Source of the DNA: Roseiflexus sp.
GTDB taxonomy: Bacteria; Chloroflexota; Chloroflexia; Chloroflexales; Roseiflexaceae
Direction: 5' to 3'
Assembly (NCBI GenBank): GCA_025062325.1
Contig: JANXAL010000136.1
Location: 1 to 36,476, forward strand
DNA: 36,476 nucleotides
Below, one piece after another: positions 1 to 11,214 of this stretch. The notes under the pieces are model-generated. The model searched no databases and was not told the DNA's origin. It saw only the letters and a program-made list of their open reading frames with translations. Each line of letters starts with the position of its first letter. Within the stretch, counting starts at the first letter, position 1. Position numbers and translations under genes: made by a program.

Positions 1-1265
1 TCGTTGTCCAGCGCCAGGCGCACGCCGGTTTGCAGCGTGCCGGTGGTGCGGATGCCGTCCAGGCTCACCCCTAGTTGCACCAGCGTCTGCGCCACCTGCG
101 GTTTGATGCCGGTCAGCACCACCTGCGCGCCGAGCAGCCGCACCGCCTGCGCTGCGCGCACCAGCGCATTGGCGACCTGCGTATCAACCACCTGCACCCC
201 GGTGATGTCCACAATTGCTATCTCGGCACGATGTTCAGCGACCCCTTCAAGCAGCACATCGATGATCTGCTGCGCCCGCGCGCTGTCGATCGCGCCGACT
301 AGCGGCATGATCACGGCCGTCTCGCTGATCGGAATGAGCGGGGTCGAGAGTTCACGGATGGCGGCGCGCTGCGCCTCAATCACCTGCTGCTGCAGTGCGA
401 AGCGTTCCTCCTCGGCGCGCTTCTGCGCACTGATGTCGCGCAGGAAGCCGATAATCTGCGCCTCACCGCGCGGCGACATCTGGACATACATCGTTGCAGA
501 CACCGGTACGATGCTGCCATCCTTGCAGCGGATGCGCACCTCGAGAAACGCTGGCTTTCCTTCTGCCAAGCGCACCAGTGCGGCCTGCGCCGTCCGATGA
601 TCTTCTTCGAGAATGTAGTCGAAGCCATTCATGCCGATCAGAGCATCGCCATAGCCGGTGAGGGTCTTGTAGGCGGCGTTAGCGTAGATGATGTTGCCAT
701 TGAAGTCGGCGACGCCAATGGCATCGGGAGCATTCTCAACAAGCGCCTCGAAGAGGGTGAGGCGTTCTTCACGCTGCAATTCGGCGGTGAGGTCCTCGAA
801 CATACCGGTCATTGCCACAGGATGCCCGGCGCCATCACGGATAACGAAACCATTGACCCGCACTATCACAGCGCTGCCGTCCTTGCGCCGAAAACGCACC
901 GTGCCGCGCCAGATCCCCTCATTCAGCACACTGCGCATTCCTGCTTGCAATGAGGGCAAATCTTCATCGAAATGAAATACAGTAAATGACATTCCGACAG
1001 GCGTGTCGTAACCGGTGAGCGCAGCAAATGCCGGATTGGCATAAATAACGACCCCGTCGAGCGTGACGATGCCGATGGCTTGCGGCGCCGTCTCGACAAG
1101 GACGCGAAAGCCGAGGAGTTGGTCGATGTCCCGCCTATTGGGTGTGGCGGTGGAGATGACACTGCTGTTGTGAGCAGCGAGGCGCGCTTCGAGTTCGCTG
1201 ATGCGTTGACGCAGCGCAGCGTTTTCAGCCTCAAGCGCTGGAGTGTTTCCGTCCGTCATGGTCAT
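1..1265 (-). CDS. PAS-PAS-STAS regulator (RsbR-like anti-anti-sigma / stressosome type), 3' end outside window
   Basis: The reading frame is open from the ATG at 1265 to the window edge (421 codons, no stop), so the C-terminus is missing. The start is preceded by AAGGAG with 9 bases spacing. Visible order: short N-terminal coiled coil (about residues 8-32), PAS domain (about 45-160, with VIYANPAFAALTGYD), second PAS domain (about 170-285, with IIYANAAYKTLTGY), a helical linker (AQKRAEEERFALQQQ) and a STAS domain (about 300 to the end). The STAS part carries DITGVQVVDTQVA and GIKPQVAQT, the region holding the RsbT-phosphorylated threonines in Bacillus RsbR/RsbS. By family knowledge such proteins sense a signal through PAS and relay it by partner switching; the ligand cannot be told. 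No kinase or phosphatase partner lies in the visible part. It is a lone gene, with an intergenic gap upstream. Confidence 0.85.
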   Translation of the reverse strand, partial: MTMTDGNTPALEAENAALRQRISELEARLAAHNSSVISTATPNRRDIDQLLGFRVLVETAPQAIGIVTLDGVVIYANPAFAALTGYDTPVGMSFTVFHFDEDLPSLQAGMRSVLNEGIWRGTVRFRRKDGSAVIVRVNGFVIRDGAGHPVAMTGMFEDLTAELQREERLTLFEALVENAPDAIGVADFNGNIIYANAAYKTLTGYGDALIGMNGFDYILEEDHRTAQAALVRLAEGKPAFLEVRIRCKDGSIVPVSATMYVQMSPRGEAQIIGFLRDISAQKRAEEERFALQQQVIEAQRAAIRELSTPLIPISETAVIMPLVGAIDSARAQQIIDVLLEGVAEHRAEIAIVDITGVQVVDTQVANALVRAAQAVRLLGAQVVLTGIKPQVAQTLVQLGVSLDGIRTTGTLQTGVRLALDN

Positions 1266-1557
1266 TGCAAGGTGCTCCTTACGTCCTGGTAGTGCGATGC
1301 GATACCGTGTTGTGAACCATGCTGATTCTGGCAGGCTGCTCATCTGCCTGCTTCAGCAGAACGCGCTGCCGTGTGTTGGCGTTGTCGACGACTCCTCGTG
1401 GTCAGAGCAACGGCGGAGATGCCAAATCTTGATCCTGCGAGAATGATACAAGCAGCGGCGTACCAGGGCATTACCAGAAAGCGTTGAACGTTGAACATTC
1501 AGCATTTAATTGAGAACGGTTCTTCGTGTCCTTCGTGTCCTTGGTGGATAGACCCAT
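1266..1557. other. intergenic gap with short-period repeats
   Basis: No convincing gene. The gap holds the upstream region of the PAS-STAS gene and, next to the end of the CrtC-like gene, a heptad run (GTTGAAC, GTTGAAC, ATTCAGC, ATTTAAT at 1483-1510) followed by a nine-base tandem repeat (CTTCGTGTC twice at 1522-1539, then CTTGGTGGA). No clear promoter was recognised. Confidence 0.6.
1483..1548. repeat. heptad repeat run plus 9-base tandem repeat
   Basis: Four seven-base units at 1483-1510 (two exact GTTGAAC), then three nine-base units at 1522-1548 (two exact CTTCGTGTC, one degenerate). The heptads belong to the same GTTGAAC-type family as those at 9190-9231 and 31700-31990. Confidence 0.6.
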
Positions 1558-2979
1558 CTACAGCACCGCCGCCAGATCGTCGCATAGGCGGATCAGGCGT
1601 TGGCGCTGCGGTTCGGCAAGGGCATCGAGCGCTGGACGCACCTGTTGTTCCAGAAGACGACGCGCTTCGCCTTTGCGCGTCGTATCGATAGCGAGACGCA
1701 CGCTGTCTACCGCCTGCAGCAATGTGGAAAGCGCCCTTCCTTCGCCAGCCAGCGAGCGCAATGAGTCATCGAGCGCCTGGCACAATTCCCACGGTCGCCA
1801 CAGACCCAGAGTGCGTTCGTTGAACCCGTAGCCGGTCACCGGCTTGCCCGCCATCGTTCCTTCCAGGCGGGTTGGTCCGGTAAGGTAATCTACCGGCATA
1901 CGGTGTGCCGGAGCAGGGGCAAGCGGCGTGCTGGTCACCACCAGGTTGAGCGATGGGACGTGCAACCGGTAAGCGTCAAGGAAATAGCGCGTCTCGCCGC
2001 GCACGCCGAAGAGACGCTGGATTGGCGCGTAGAGCGGCGTGACATATCCTTCGTCACGGCAGTAACTGAGCGGTTCGACGCGGTACTCGTCGGTGAATGA
2101 TGTGCGTCCCGTCGGGTCGGCAATCGTCAACCCGCTGAACGGGACCTCGCGGTTGCGCTCATGACGCGCAAAGTGCCGCCACAGGCTGAGTTCCCAGCCG
2201 TTATCGAGCGACATCTGCGCCCACTGATGGCTATAGCGGTCTGCCAGGATACCGGAGTATGCGCCGATATACTTCGGGAACCATTGTCGGTCGAGCCAAC
2301 CGATGTCGCTCTGCACCATCTCTTCTACGCCACGCCACCGAATCGACCCGCGATAGCGCAGACTCTGGAAGTAGGACCGGGTATTCGCTTGACCCATAAC
2401 AGTAATAGCGCCATTGTGGACGGGACCGCCGACCGGTTGCGGCGGTTTGACAGCATCGACGATCAGATCGAGCATCAGCGGATTGCCATAGCTGTCACGC
2501 CCGCACACGTCGAGGGTGTACCCGAATGGCACAGGCGCACCAGATGCATCATAGCGCGCCCAGAATCGGCTCTTCCAGTTCGGCGAATGCCAGGCAACGC
2601 CGAGATAACCGCGTGTGATCGTCAGGCGTTTGCGGAACCAGCGTTTCGGCGGCAGGTCATATGAAGCGAATGTGGTATAGCTGCCGTTTGCCAGATCAAA
2701 CAGCGCGCCGAGGTGCATGTCAATGCCGGAGGCGCTCGAAAAACCGGAGAGGCGGGCAAAGATAACAAAGAAGGCATAGCGTTTCCCAGTCTGTTCGCCC
2801 CGCACGAAGCCTGAGGCGTAATACGTGTCGCTTGCCGTGCCCTGGTACCCTTCTGCCTGTGGGAAGTGCAGTTGCGGATCGCTGGGAACAAGCAGGTATG
2901 GGTAGGCGCGCCACGATGGCTGTTGAGCGGAGGCGTTAGCTGTCACTGGACCAGACCGGTTTTCACGTTCACTCGTCAC
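1558..2979 (-). CDS. CrtC/AttH-type lipocalin-like protein, probable carotenoid 1,2-hydratase
   Basis: A 473-residue protein resembling the hydroxyneurosporene synthase (CrtC) / AttH fold family. These proteins add water across the terminal C1,2 double bond of acyclic carotenoid ends. Seen in the sequence: a large beta-rich region rich in Trp, Tyr and Gly, with ASGFVRGEQTGKRYAFFVIF near residues 55-75, a central VQSDIGWLDRQWFPKYIG typical of this family, and GWELSLWRH. The last ~90 residues form a charged helical tail (SVRLAIDTTRKGEARRLLEQ) not expected in classical CrtC, which is shorter. The start is GTG; its GTGA overlaps the stop of the upstream GlpX-like gene, and AAGGAG lies 8 bases before it, so the two are translationally coupled. 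Roseiflexus makes hydroxylated and methoxylated gamma-carotene derivatives, which fits. AttH relatives with other lipid substrates cannot be excluded. Confidence 0.65.
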   Translation of the reverse strand: MTSERENRSGPVTANASAQQPSWRAYPYLLVPSDPQLHFPQAEGYQGTASDTYYASGFVRGEQTGKRYAFFVIFARLSGFSSASGIDMHLGALFDLANGSYTTFASYDLPPKRWFRKRLTITRGYLGVAWHSPNWKSRFWARYDASGAPVPFGYTLDVCGRDSYGNPLMLDLIVDAVKPPQPVGGPVHNGAITVMGQANTRSYFQSLRYRGSIRWRGVEEMVQSDIGWLDRQWFPKYIGAYSGILADRYSHQWAQMSLDNGWELSLWRHFARHERNREVPFSGLTIADPTGRTSFTDEYRVEPLSYCRDEGYVTPLYAPIQRLFGVRGETRYFLDAYRLHVPSLNLVVTSTPLAPAPAHRMPVDYLTGPTRLEGTMAGKPVTGYGFNERTLGLWRPWELCQALDDSLRSLAGEGRALSTLLQAVDSVRLAIDTTRKGEARRLLEQQVRPALDALAEPQRQRLIRLCDDLAAVL

Positions 2980-3968
2980 GGTTCGCGCTCCTTGCTCAAG
3001 ACGGCGTGAACATCGGGCAGCAGGTGTTCAGCGTAAATCACGCGCCGCGTGCGCGTTTCGCAGCGCAGGATGAGAGAATTGGTTTCGGCGCGGTCGCGCT
3101 GGTAGCGCACGCCGTGGAGCAACAGCCCATCGGTAATGCCAGTTGCAACGAAGAAGACCTCATTCGTCGCCACCATATCGTCGCAGGTCAGCACCCGACG
3201 CATATCGAGTCCGCGCTCTTCAACGGCCCGGCGCTCGTCGTCGCTCTGCGGTGCGAGGCGGGCAAGCATGGCGCCGCCAAGCGACCGCACTGCACATGCA
3301 GCGATGATGCCCTCGGCGGCACCACCGATCCCCATGAGCACATCGACCGGACTGCCAGGCATGGCGGCAAGCACCGCGCCTGCGATATCGCCGTCGTCTG
3401 CCAGCATGACACGTGCGCCAGCTGCGCGGATTTCATTCACGAGATCGACGTGGCGCGGTCGGTCGAGCACGAAGACGACCAGATCGCGGATTTCTTTGCC
3501 GAGCGTGCGCGCAATCAGCGCTAGCGTCCATCCGGCAGGCGCGCCAAGGCACTCTGGCACAAGCGCGTGCGCCGTTTCTCGGCTGACGACCAGTTTTTCC
3601 ATATATGCGGCTGGCGCAGGCGACCAGAGGGCGCCGCGTGGCGCCACTGCTGCAACCGAGATAGCGCCGGAGCGCCCCTGCACCAGCAATCGCAACCCGT
3701 CGACCGGATCGACGACCACATCGACCGGCGGACCGCCGCGCCCAATGCGCCGACCACTGATCAGGCCGGATGGGGTCTTCAGGCGACCCTCCTCGCCGAC
3801 CACAATGCAGCCATCGAAGTCGAGCAGATCAAGGGCGGCAGCCATAGCTTGTTCAGCAGCGGCGTTGGCTTCATCACGCTGACCAAGCCCCATCCAGCGT
3901 CCGGCGCTAATGGCGGCGGCTTCGGTCGCCCGCACGAGATCAAGTCCGGTGTTGCGACTAAGGTGCAC
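2976..3968 (-). CDS. glpX: GlpX-like class II fructose-1,6-bisphosphatase homologue, divergent active site
   Basis: Related along its length to class II fructose-1,6-bisphosphatase (fructose 1,6-bisphosphate to fructose 6-phosphate, gluconeogenesis). Landmarks: ATEAAAISAGRWMG near the N-terminus, VVVDPVDGL at about residues 84-92, MGIGGAAEGIIAACAVRSLG, and FFVATGITDGLLLHGVRY. The GTG at 3968 is preferred because GGGAGG stands 7 bases before it; an upstream ATG at 3995 has no good ribosome site. Two positions are odd. The DPxDG(T/S) motif of the phosphatase superfamily ends in Leu (residue 92), and the GEGERDEAP motif reads GEEGRLKTP, so the acid after Arg is gone. From memory both positions are important in E. 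coli GlpX, so the protein may be inactive or act on something else. It is coupled to the CrtC-like gene downstream. Confidence 0.75.
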   Translation of the reverse strand: MHLSRNTGLDLVRATEAAAISAGRWMGLGQRDEANAAAEQAMAAALDLLDFDGCIVVGEEGRLKTPSGLISGRRIGRGGPPVDVVVDPVDGLRLLVQGRSGAISVAAVAPRGALWSPAPAAYMEKLVVSRETAHALVPECLGAPAGWTLALIARTLGKEIRDLVVFVLDRPRHVDLVNEIRAAGARVMLADDGDIAGAVLAAMPGSPVDVLMGIGGAAEGIIAACAVRSLGGAMLARLAPQSDDERRAVEERGLDMRRVLTCDDMVATNEVFFVATGITDGLLLHGVRYQRDRAETNSLILRCETRTRRVIYAEHLLPDVHAVLSKEREP

Positions 3969-3984
3969 GTCGGCGCCTCCCTGT

Positions 3985-5977
3985 TTACCTTGCATCCTGC
4001 GTCTGAAACGTCAACGCCATCAACTGGCGCCCATCGATGCGCGGCACAATCAGACAGACAGTGTGACCGGTTTGCTCAAAGTCGAGCGACTGGCCTTGCA
4101 GTTCACATGATACACACGCAACGACAGCAGGGACGCGCAATGTGAGCGTGACATCGAAGAGCGGAATGACATCGTCGATCAGGTCGATCGCGTGACTGGC
4201 GCGGACTAGCATACAGTGCAACAGGTGCACGATCCAGCGCGTGGGGTCTTGCTGTTCGTTAGTGGTGACAATCAATTGCGTGTGGAACTTACTGGTCATC
4301 CCCCGCCGCTCTTTGCCCGGGGTGCGGGTGTAGCGCGCTGTGAGGGGGAAGAGGGCATACCCCCACTCACCGCTTGGCAGCGACTCGATCTCCAGGCGCG
4401 TGTAGTCGTCCAGTGTCGGGCGGATGCGTGGGCTGATATGACCACTGTTGAAGAAGATGGAATTCGTGGGGTCTAGGCGGCGCCCAAAATCCGCCGCCTC
4501 TCGTTTGAACCGAGACTGGGAAATGCGGAAGCGGAACGCTGCGCAGGATTAGGAGGATCGAGATCTTCTTCCAACATGGCGGTGCGCGTCCAGACCGACA
4601 AGTCATCAACCAGCATCACAATGTCGAACCAGAGTCCATCGACCGGCAGCATCTCGAAGATCTCTTCCAAGCCTGGTTTTCAACGCCCCAGTCGAGCGCA
4701 GCGTACTGTCCAATGCCAATGACTGCCATCTGTTCCGCGCCAAGCGTCACACTGGCTGCCGTCACCTGCGGTACGAACCCCTCGTCGTGGAAAATGACGG
4801 CGCAATCGTGGCACGTGACCGGCAACGGTACCGTGACAGTCGCCTGGGCAGGGTGACGACCGTGATCAGACCATTGGCGCCGTCGAGCGCCAGGTAGCCG
4901 TAGGGCTGCGCAGCGCCCGGCAGTCCGCCAAAACTTTGCACCGGCGCGCGGCGCATCAGATCGAAGAATGTGGATTGAACAGAAGCGAACCAGCGCGCAT
5001 CATCATCATTCAGGAGGTCGAGGTTGCCATACTACGTGTTCACCCATCCGCCGCGCGCCAGGCTGAGCAGCGGCGTGCTGCGCCGGGCAGTCGCGCCGCG
5101 GTAGTGGCAGGCGCCAGTTGTTCCGATCATGCAGGCGCTGCTGTCGATACGCGGCGACGGAACGCCATTGACCTGATACACGCATGCCAATGGTCGGAAT
5201 AGATATCTTTGGCGCGCCAGAAGTTCATCGCTGGCATATCAGCGGGGCGGGGATCGCCGCAGTAGAGCGAGTCGAACACTTCCAGCCAGCGCGTATCGAT
5301 CGCGCCGTAGAGCGGGAGATCAGCGGCATGCTGAACGGAGCGCTCCTCAAAGCCGTTGTACGCCAGAAACAGCACATCGGGGTGCGCCTGGCGGAACGCC
5401 TTGACCGCGCCGCGCCACACTGCCTGGTTAGCGCGGCGAATGTCGGCGGGGAGCATCGTGCGTCTCAGGTGGAGCGGCGCTGCGTCAAAATGGGCGACAT
5501 CGATTTTGAACAGGTGCAAGCCAGCAACGTGCCACTGTTCCAGCGTTGCGATAAAGTGCGGCAGAAAGCCCCCCATAGAAGCAGCAGAGCGCATTGAGAT
5601 CGGGATCGAACGAGTCCTCCCATTCTGGCGCAGGCTGCATCGGATGGAGCGTCTGACGGACGAGCGAATTGGCAGTGAGCCAGAGACCCGGTCTGACGCC
5701 GATAGCGGCGCATCCCTTGATCGATCCAGCGCTGCAGACCGTCGGCTGACCAGCGGGGAGCGCGCCAGGTGCGAAACCCGGTGTCGGGCGCAAATCAGAA
5801 TGCGTCCATCACGTAATAGTCGATCTGCACGCCGAGTCGCTCGAGGCGCGCTCCCTCGTTGAGCTGGCGCACAGCAAGGGTCTCGGTCAGCTTTACCGCA
5901 TCGGAGAGTTCATCGCAAGCAGCCCAATGATGGAGACGCTGATCGGACGGGTGAGCATAGCGGGCGCTTCTCCCGTT
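3985..5977 (-). pseudogene. decayed glycoside hydrolase (alpha-galactosidase-like TIM barrel), multiple frameshifts
   Basis: Coherent glycosidase-like protein text runs across all three minus frames. From the N-terminal side: LERLGVQIDYYVMDAF, then an in-frame TGA (5797-5795) where TGG would give the expected FWFAPD; FAPDTGFRTWRAP to about 5690; a frame change into IGVRPGLWLTANSLV; another at about 5585 into a long stretch with HVAGLHLFKIDVAHFDAAP and FLAYNGFEERSV (5594-5127); then further breaks through FGGLPGAAQPYGYLALDG (near 4930) and AALDWGVENQ (near 4690) to a C-terminal beta-sandwich-like segment ending at 3985. Family GH36/GH27-like is a guess from the barrel text; the catalytic class is not certain. 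It lies divergent from the LacI-controlled sugar operon, so it was probably once part of the same sugar system. Confidence 0.7.
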
Positions 5978-6043
5978 GAAGCGTCGATCATCGCTCAGAA
6001 TACTGCGCGCCTTCGGAGCGTCAAGCGTCGTGTGAGTCAGGGA

Positions 6044-6072
6044 TTGACAATTCGTCTACTTTTTGCTAGGAT
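6044..6072 (+). promoter_or_regulatory. sigma-70-type promoter of the lacI-sugar transport operon
   Basis: A perfect -35 box TTGACA (6044-6049), 17-base spacer, and -10 box TAGGAT (6067-6072). The twin operator begins at the next base, so a bound repressor would cover the transcription start. It reads toward the LacI gene at 6139. Confidence 0.75.
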
Positions 6073-6110
6073 CGGTAACGATACCGGTAAGGATGCCGGT
6101 ATCGTTACCG
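6073..6110 (+). promoter_or_regulatory. twin LacI-family operator in an inverted repeat
   Basis: Two perfect 15-base inverted arms (6073-6087 and 6096-6110) are separated by 8 bases (6088-6095). Each arm contains a 12-base near-palindrome of form GGTAWCGWTACC with the central CG step typical of LacI/GalR operators. The pair sits immediately downstream of the -10 box and 28 bases before the LacI start codon, which suggests autoregulation and control of the whole operon. Confidence 0.75.
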
Positions 6111-6138
6111 AAGGCGTTGCATCCCCCCCTCCACGCTC

Positions 6139-7164
6139 ATGCGCGATCCGCACACAGGCATCACCATTCGAGATGTAGCCCGCGCCGCTGGCGTGTCGGT
6201 CTCGACGGTCTCGCGCGTTCTGAACGGCAAGGACGACGTGGCGCCTGAGACTGCCGCCGCCGTGCGCCGTGTGATCGAGGAGCTCGGCTATGCTTCGAGC
6301 CTGGCGGCGCGCGGTCTGCGCAGCCGGACGACCCGCGTCGTTGGCGTGATCGTGCAGGATATGTGGCATCCCTTCATCTCGATGGTCATCAAGGGGATCA
6401 ACGAGGTCACGGCAGCGCGCGACTACGATCTGCTGGCGTATGCCAGCGCGCGGCGCAGCGCCGAGACGCTGGCGCAGTGGGAGCAGCGGCAGGTGGCGCA
6501 ACTCAACGGCGCCGTCACCGATGGCATCATCGTTGTGACGCCGCGTGCCGCCACGTATCGCACTGCTTTCCCGGTCGTCGCTGTGGACCCGAATCAGGCG
6601 GATACTGAATTTCCCGCCGTCATCTCCACCAATCGGCAGGGCGTTCTGGAGGCGATGCGCTATCTGCTGGCGCTGGGGCATCGTCGGATCGGGTTCATTA
6701 CCGGGCGCATGGACCTGCAAAGCGCTGTGCGTCGTTTCGATGGCTACCGCGACGCTTTGGAAGAGGCGGGCATACCGTTCGATCCGGCGCTGACGGTCGA
6801 AGGAGACTACACCCGCGAAAAGGGATTTGCTGGCGCGCTCCATCTGCTGTCGCAACCGGATCCGCCGACTGCAATCATGGCATCGAGCGACGATACTGCG
6901 CTCGGCGTCTACGATGCAGCGGCGGAACTTGGGCTGCGTATCCCGGACGATCTCTCAGTGGTCGGTTTCGACAACACCCTTGCTGGCGCTCTGCTCAATC
7001 CCCCGCTCACCACCGTCGATCAGTTCATCGAAAAGATGGGTGCGCTGGCGGCGGAGATCCTGCTCAACCTTATCCGGGGTCATCCCTGCGAAACCCGGGT
7101 CCACAAGGTGCCGACGCGGCTGGTTGTGCGCCAGTCGTGCCGCGCAATCTCATCGGGCGGTTAG
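6139..7164 (+). CDS. LacI-family transcriptional repressor of the sugar operon
   Basis: A 341-residue LacI/GalR regulator of usual length. The N-terminal helix-turn-helix and hinge are at residues 9-57 (TIRDVARAAGVSVSTVSRVL, then EELGYASSLAARGLRS). The periplasmic-binding-like effector domain follows (VVGVIVQDMWHPFISMVIKG, GHRRIGFITGR, IMASSDDTALGVYDAAAELG, DLSVVGFDNT). It should bind DNA as a dimer and let go when a sugar is bound. It is the first gene after the promoter and twin operator at 6044-6110 and is followed after 36 bases by the binding-protein gene, so it most likely regulates itself plus the transporter and GH3 glycosidase. No clear Shine-Dalgarno precedes the ATG, where the sequence is C-rich. 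The inducer is unknown; the neighbours suggest a beta-linked oligosaccharide. Confidence 0.9.
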   Translation: MRDPHTGITIRDVARAAGVSVSTVSRVLNGKDDVAPETAAAVRRVIEELGYASSLAARGLRSRTTRVVGVIVQDMWHPFISMVIKGINEVTAARDYDLLAYASARRSAETLAQWEQRQVAQLNGAVTDGIIVVTPRAATYRTAFPVVAVDPNQADTEFPAVISTNRQGVLEAMRYLLALGHRRIGFITGRMDLQSAVRRFDGYRDALEEAGIPFDPALTVEGDYTREKGFAGALHLLSQPDPPTAIMASSDDTALGVYDAAAELGLRIPDDLSVVGFDNTLAGALLNPPLTTVDQFIEKMGALAAEILLNLIRGHPCETRVHKVPTRLVVRQSCRAISSGG

Positions 7165-7200
7165 AGGTATTCGATCTTTTGCAACACAAAGGAGTGCGAC

Positions 7201-9180
<1,980 letters not shown>

Positions 9181-9189
9181 TCAGAAAGA

Positions 9190-9224
9190 GTTGCACGTTC
9201 AGCGTTGAACGCTGAACGTGCAAC
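9190..9224 (+). terminator. 35-base palindrome after the binding-protein gene (intra-operon stem-loop)
   Basis: Perfect 17-base arms (9190-9206 and 9208-9224) around a single central G, beginning 10 bases after the stop codon. There is no T-run after it, so it is more likely an mRNA-stabilising or partly terminating hairpin, as often found between a highly expressed binding-protein gene and its permeases. It is built from heptads (GTTGCAC, GTTCAGC, GTTGAAC, GCTGAAC, GTGCAAC). Confidence 0.6.
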
Positions 9225-9230
9225 GTCAGG

Positions 9231-9300
9231 GTGAGGGCCGCGTCGCCCTGGGAGAGGGCAGGGTGTGAGGGCCGCGTCGCCTGGGAGGAGGGCGGGGAGA
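9231..9300. repeat. two direct copies of a 34-base G-rich unit
   Basis: GTGAGGGCCGCGTCGCC occurs at 9231-9247 and again at 9265-9281 (period 34), and each copy is followed by a related G-rich stretch (TGGGAGAGGGCAGGG and TGGGAGGAGGGCGGGG). It lies between the stem-loop and the first permease gene. Confidence 0.65.
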
Positions 9301-9334
9301 GCATATATTGAGACCTCGGAAGGAAGCCTGCGCC

Positions 9335-10339
9335 ATGTTTCTGAAGCAATACCTGATTCCGCGATTGATCCAGTATGTGCTGGTCATTCTGCTAGGCATC
9401 ACGGCGGTCTTTTTTATCCCGCGGCTGCTGCCGAACGATCCGGTGCTGCGCACCATCGCTGAGATGCGGGCGCGCGGCGCGTATCTGGAACCGGGGGCGA
9501 TGGATAAAATCATCTCCGACCTCCAGCAGATGTACGGACTGGAAGGATCATGGTTCGATCAGTATCTAGCGTTTTGGGGCAGGCTCTTCCGTGGGGACCT
9601 GGGGGTGTCGTTTTTCCAGTTCCCGACGCCGGTGCTCGATCTAATCATGACGGCGCTGCCGTGGACAGTCGGGTTGTTGCTCACCACGACGCTCCTGTCC
9701 TGGGCGATCGGCAATCTGATCGGCGGATTTGCCGGATACTACGCTGACCGGAGCTGGTCGCGCACCCTCGACGCGATCGCCATGGTCGTGCGTCCGCTCC
9801 CCTACTACATCTTCGCCTTCGCGTTGCTGCTGCTCTTTGCCTATCTCCTGCGCTGGTTCCCGGTGTCGGGCGGCGCCAGGCTGGGGATGCGGCCATCATG
9901 GACGTGGCCCTTCATCCAGAGCGTCCTCTGGCACTCAGTGCTCCCTGCTCTGTCGATCTTTATTCTGAGCGCTGCGGCCTGGTTTCAGACGATGAAACTG
10001 GTCGTTCAGAACGTCAATGCGGAGAGTTTCGTCGCCTACGCCAAACTGAGCGGCGTTCAAGAGAGCCGGATCGTCTCACGCTACGTCATTCGCAACGCGC
10101 TGCTGCCGCAGATTACCGGGCTGGGTCTGTCGCTCGGCTTGATTTTCAGCGGAGCGTTGATCACCGAGATCGTGTATTCCTATCCGGGGTTGGGCACCCT
10201 GCTCTACAACGCAATCGTCAACGGTGATTACAACCTGATTATGGGCATCACGATCTTTTCGATCATTGCCATTACTACCAGCGTGCTGATCGTCGATCTG
10301 ATGTACCCGTTCTTCGACCCGCGAATTCGGTATATGTAG
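9335..10339 (+). CDS. ABC transporter permease (DppB/OppB type)
   Basis: An inner-membrane permease of 334 residues from the ATG at 9335. A TTG at 9308 would add nine residues but lacks a ribosome site; GGAAGG lies about 11 bases before the ATG. The first membrane helix is near the N-terminus (YVLVILLGITAVFFIPRLLP), followed by an extracytoplasmic loop and about five more helices. The coupling (EAA) loop is AYAKLSGVQESRIVSRYVIR followed by NALLPQITGLGLSLG, the usual DppB-type contact with the ATPases. The C-terminus DLMYPFFDPRIRYM is typical of the family. It is paired with the DppC-type permease 13 bases downstream. Confidence 0.9.
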   Translation: MFLKQYLIPRLIQYVLVILLGITAVFFIPRLLPNDPVLRTIAEMRARGAYLEPGAMDKIISDLQQMYGLEGSWFDQYLAFWGRLFRGDLGVSFFQFPTPVLDLIMTALPWTVGLLLTTTLLSWAIGNLIGGFAGYYADRSWSRTLDAIAMVVRPLPYYIFAFALLLLFAYLLRWFPVSGGARLGMRPSWTWPFIQSVLWHSVLPALSIFILSAAAWFQTMKLVVQNVNAESFVAYAKLSGVQESRIVSRYVIRNALLPQITGLGLSLGLIFSGALITEIVYSYPGLGTLLYNAIVNGDYNLIMGITIFSIIAITTSVLIVDLMYPFFDPRIRYM

Positions 10340-10352
10340 GGAGTTCAGGCAG

Positions 10353-11204
<852 letters not shown>

Positions 11205-11214
11205 GACACGCAGC

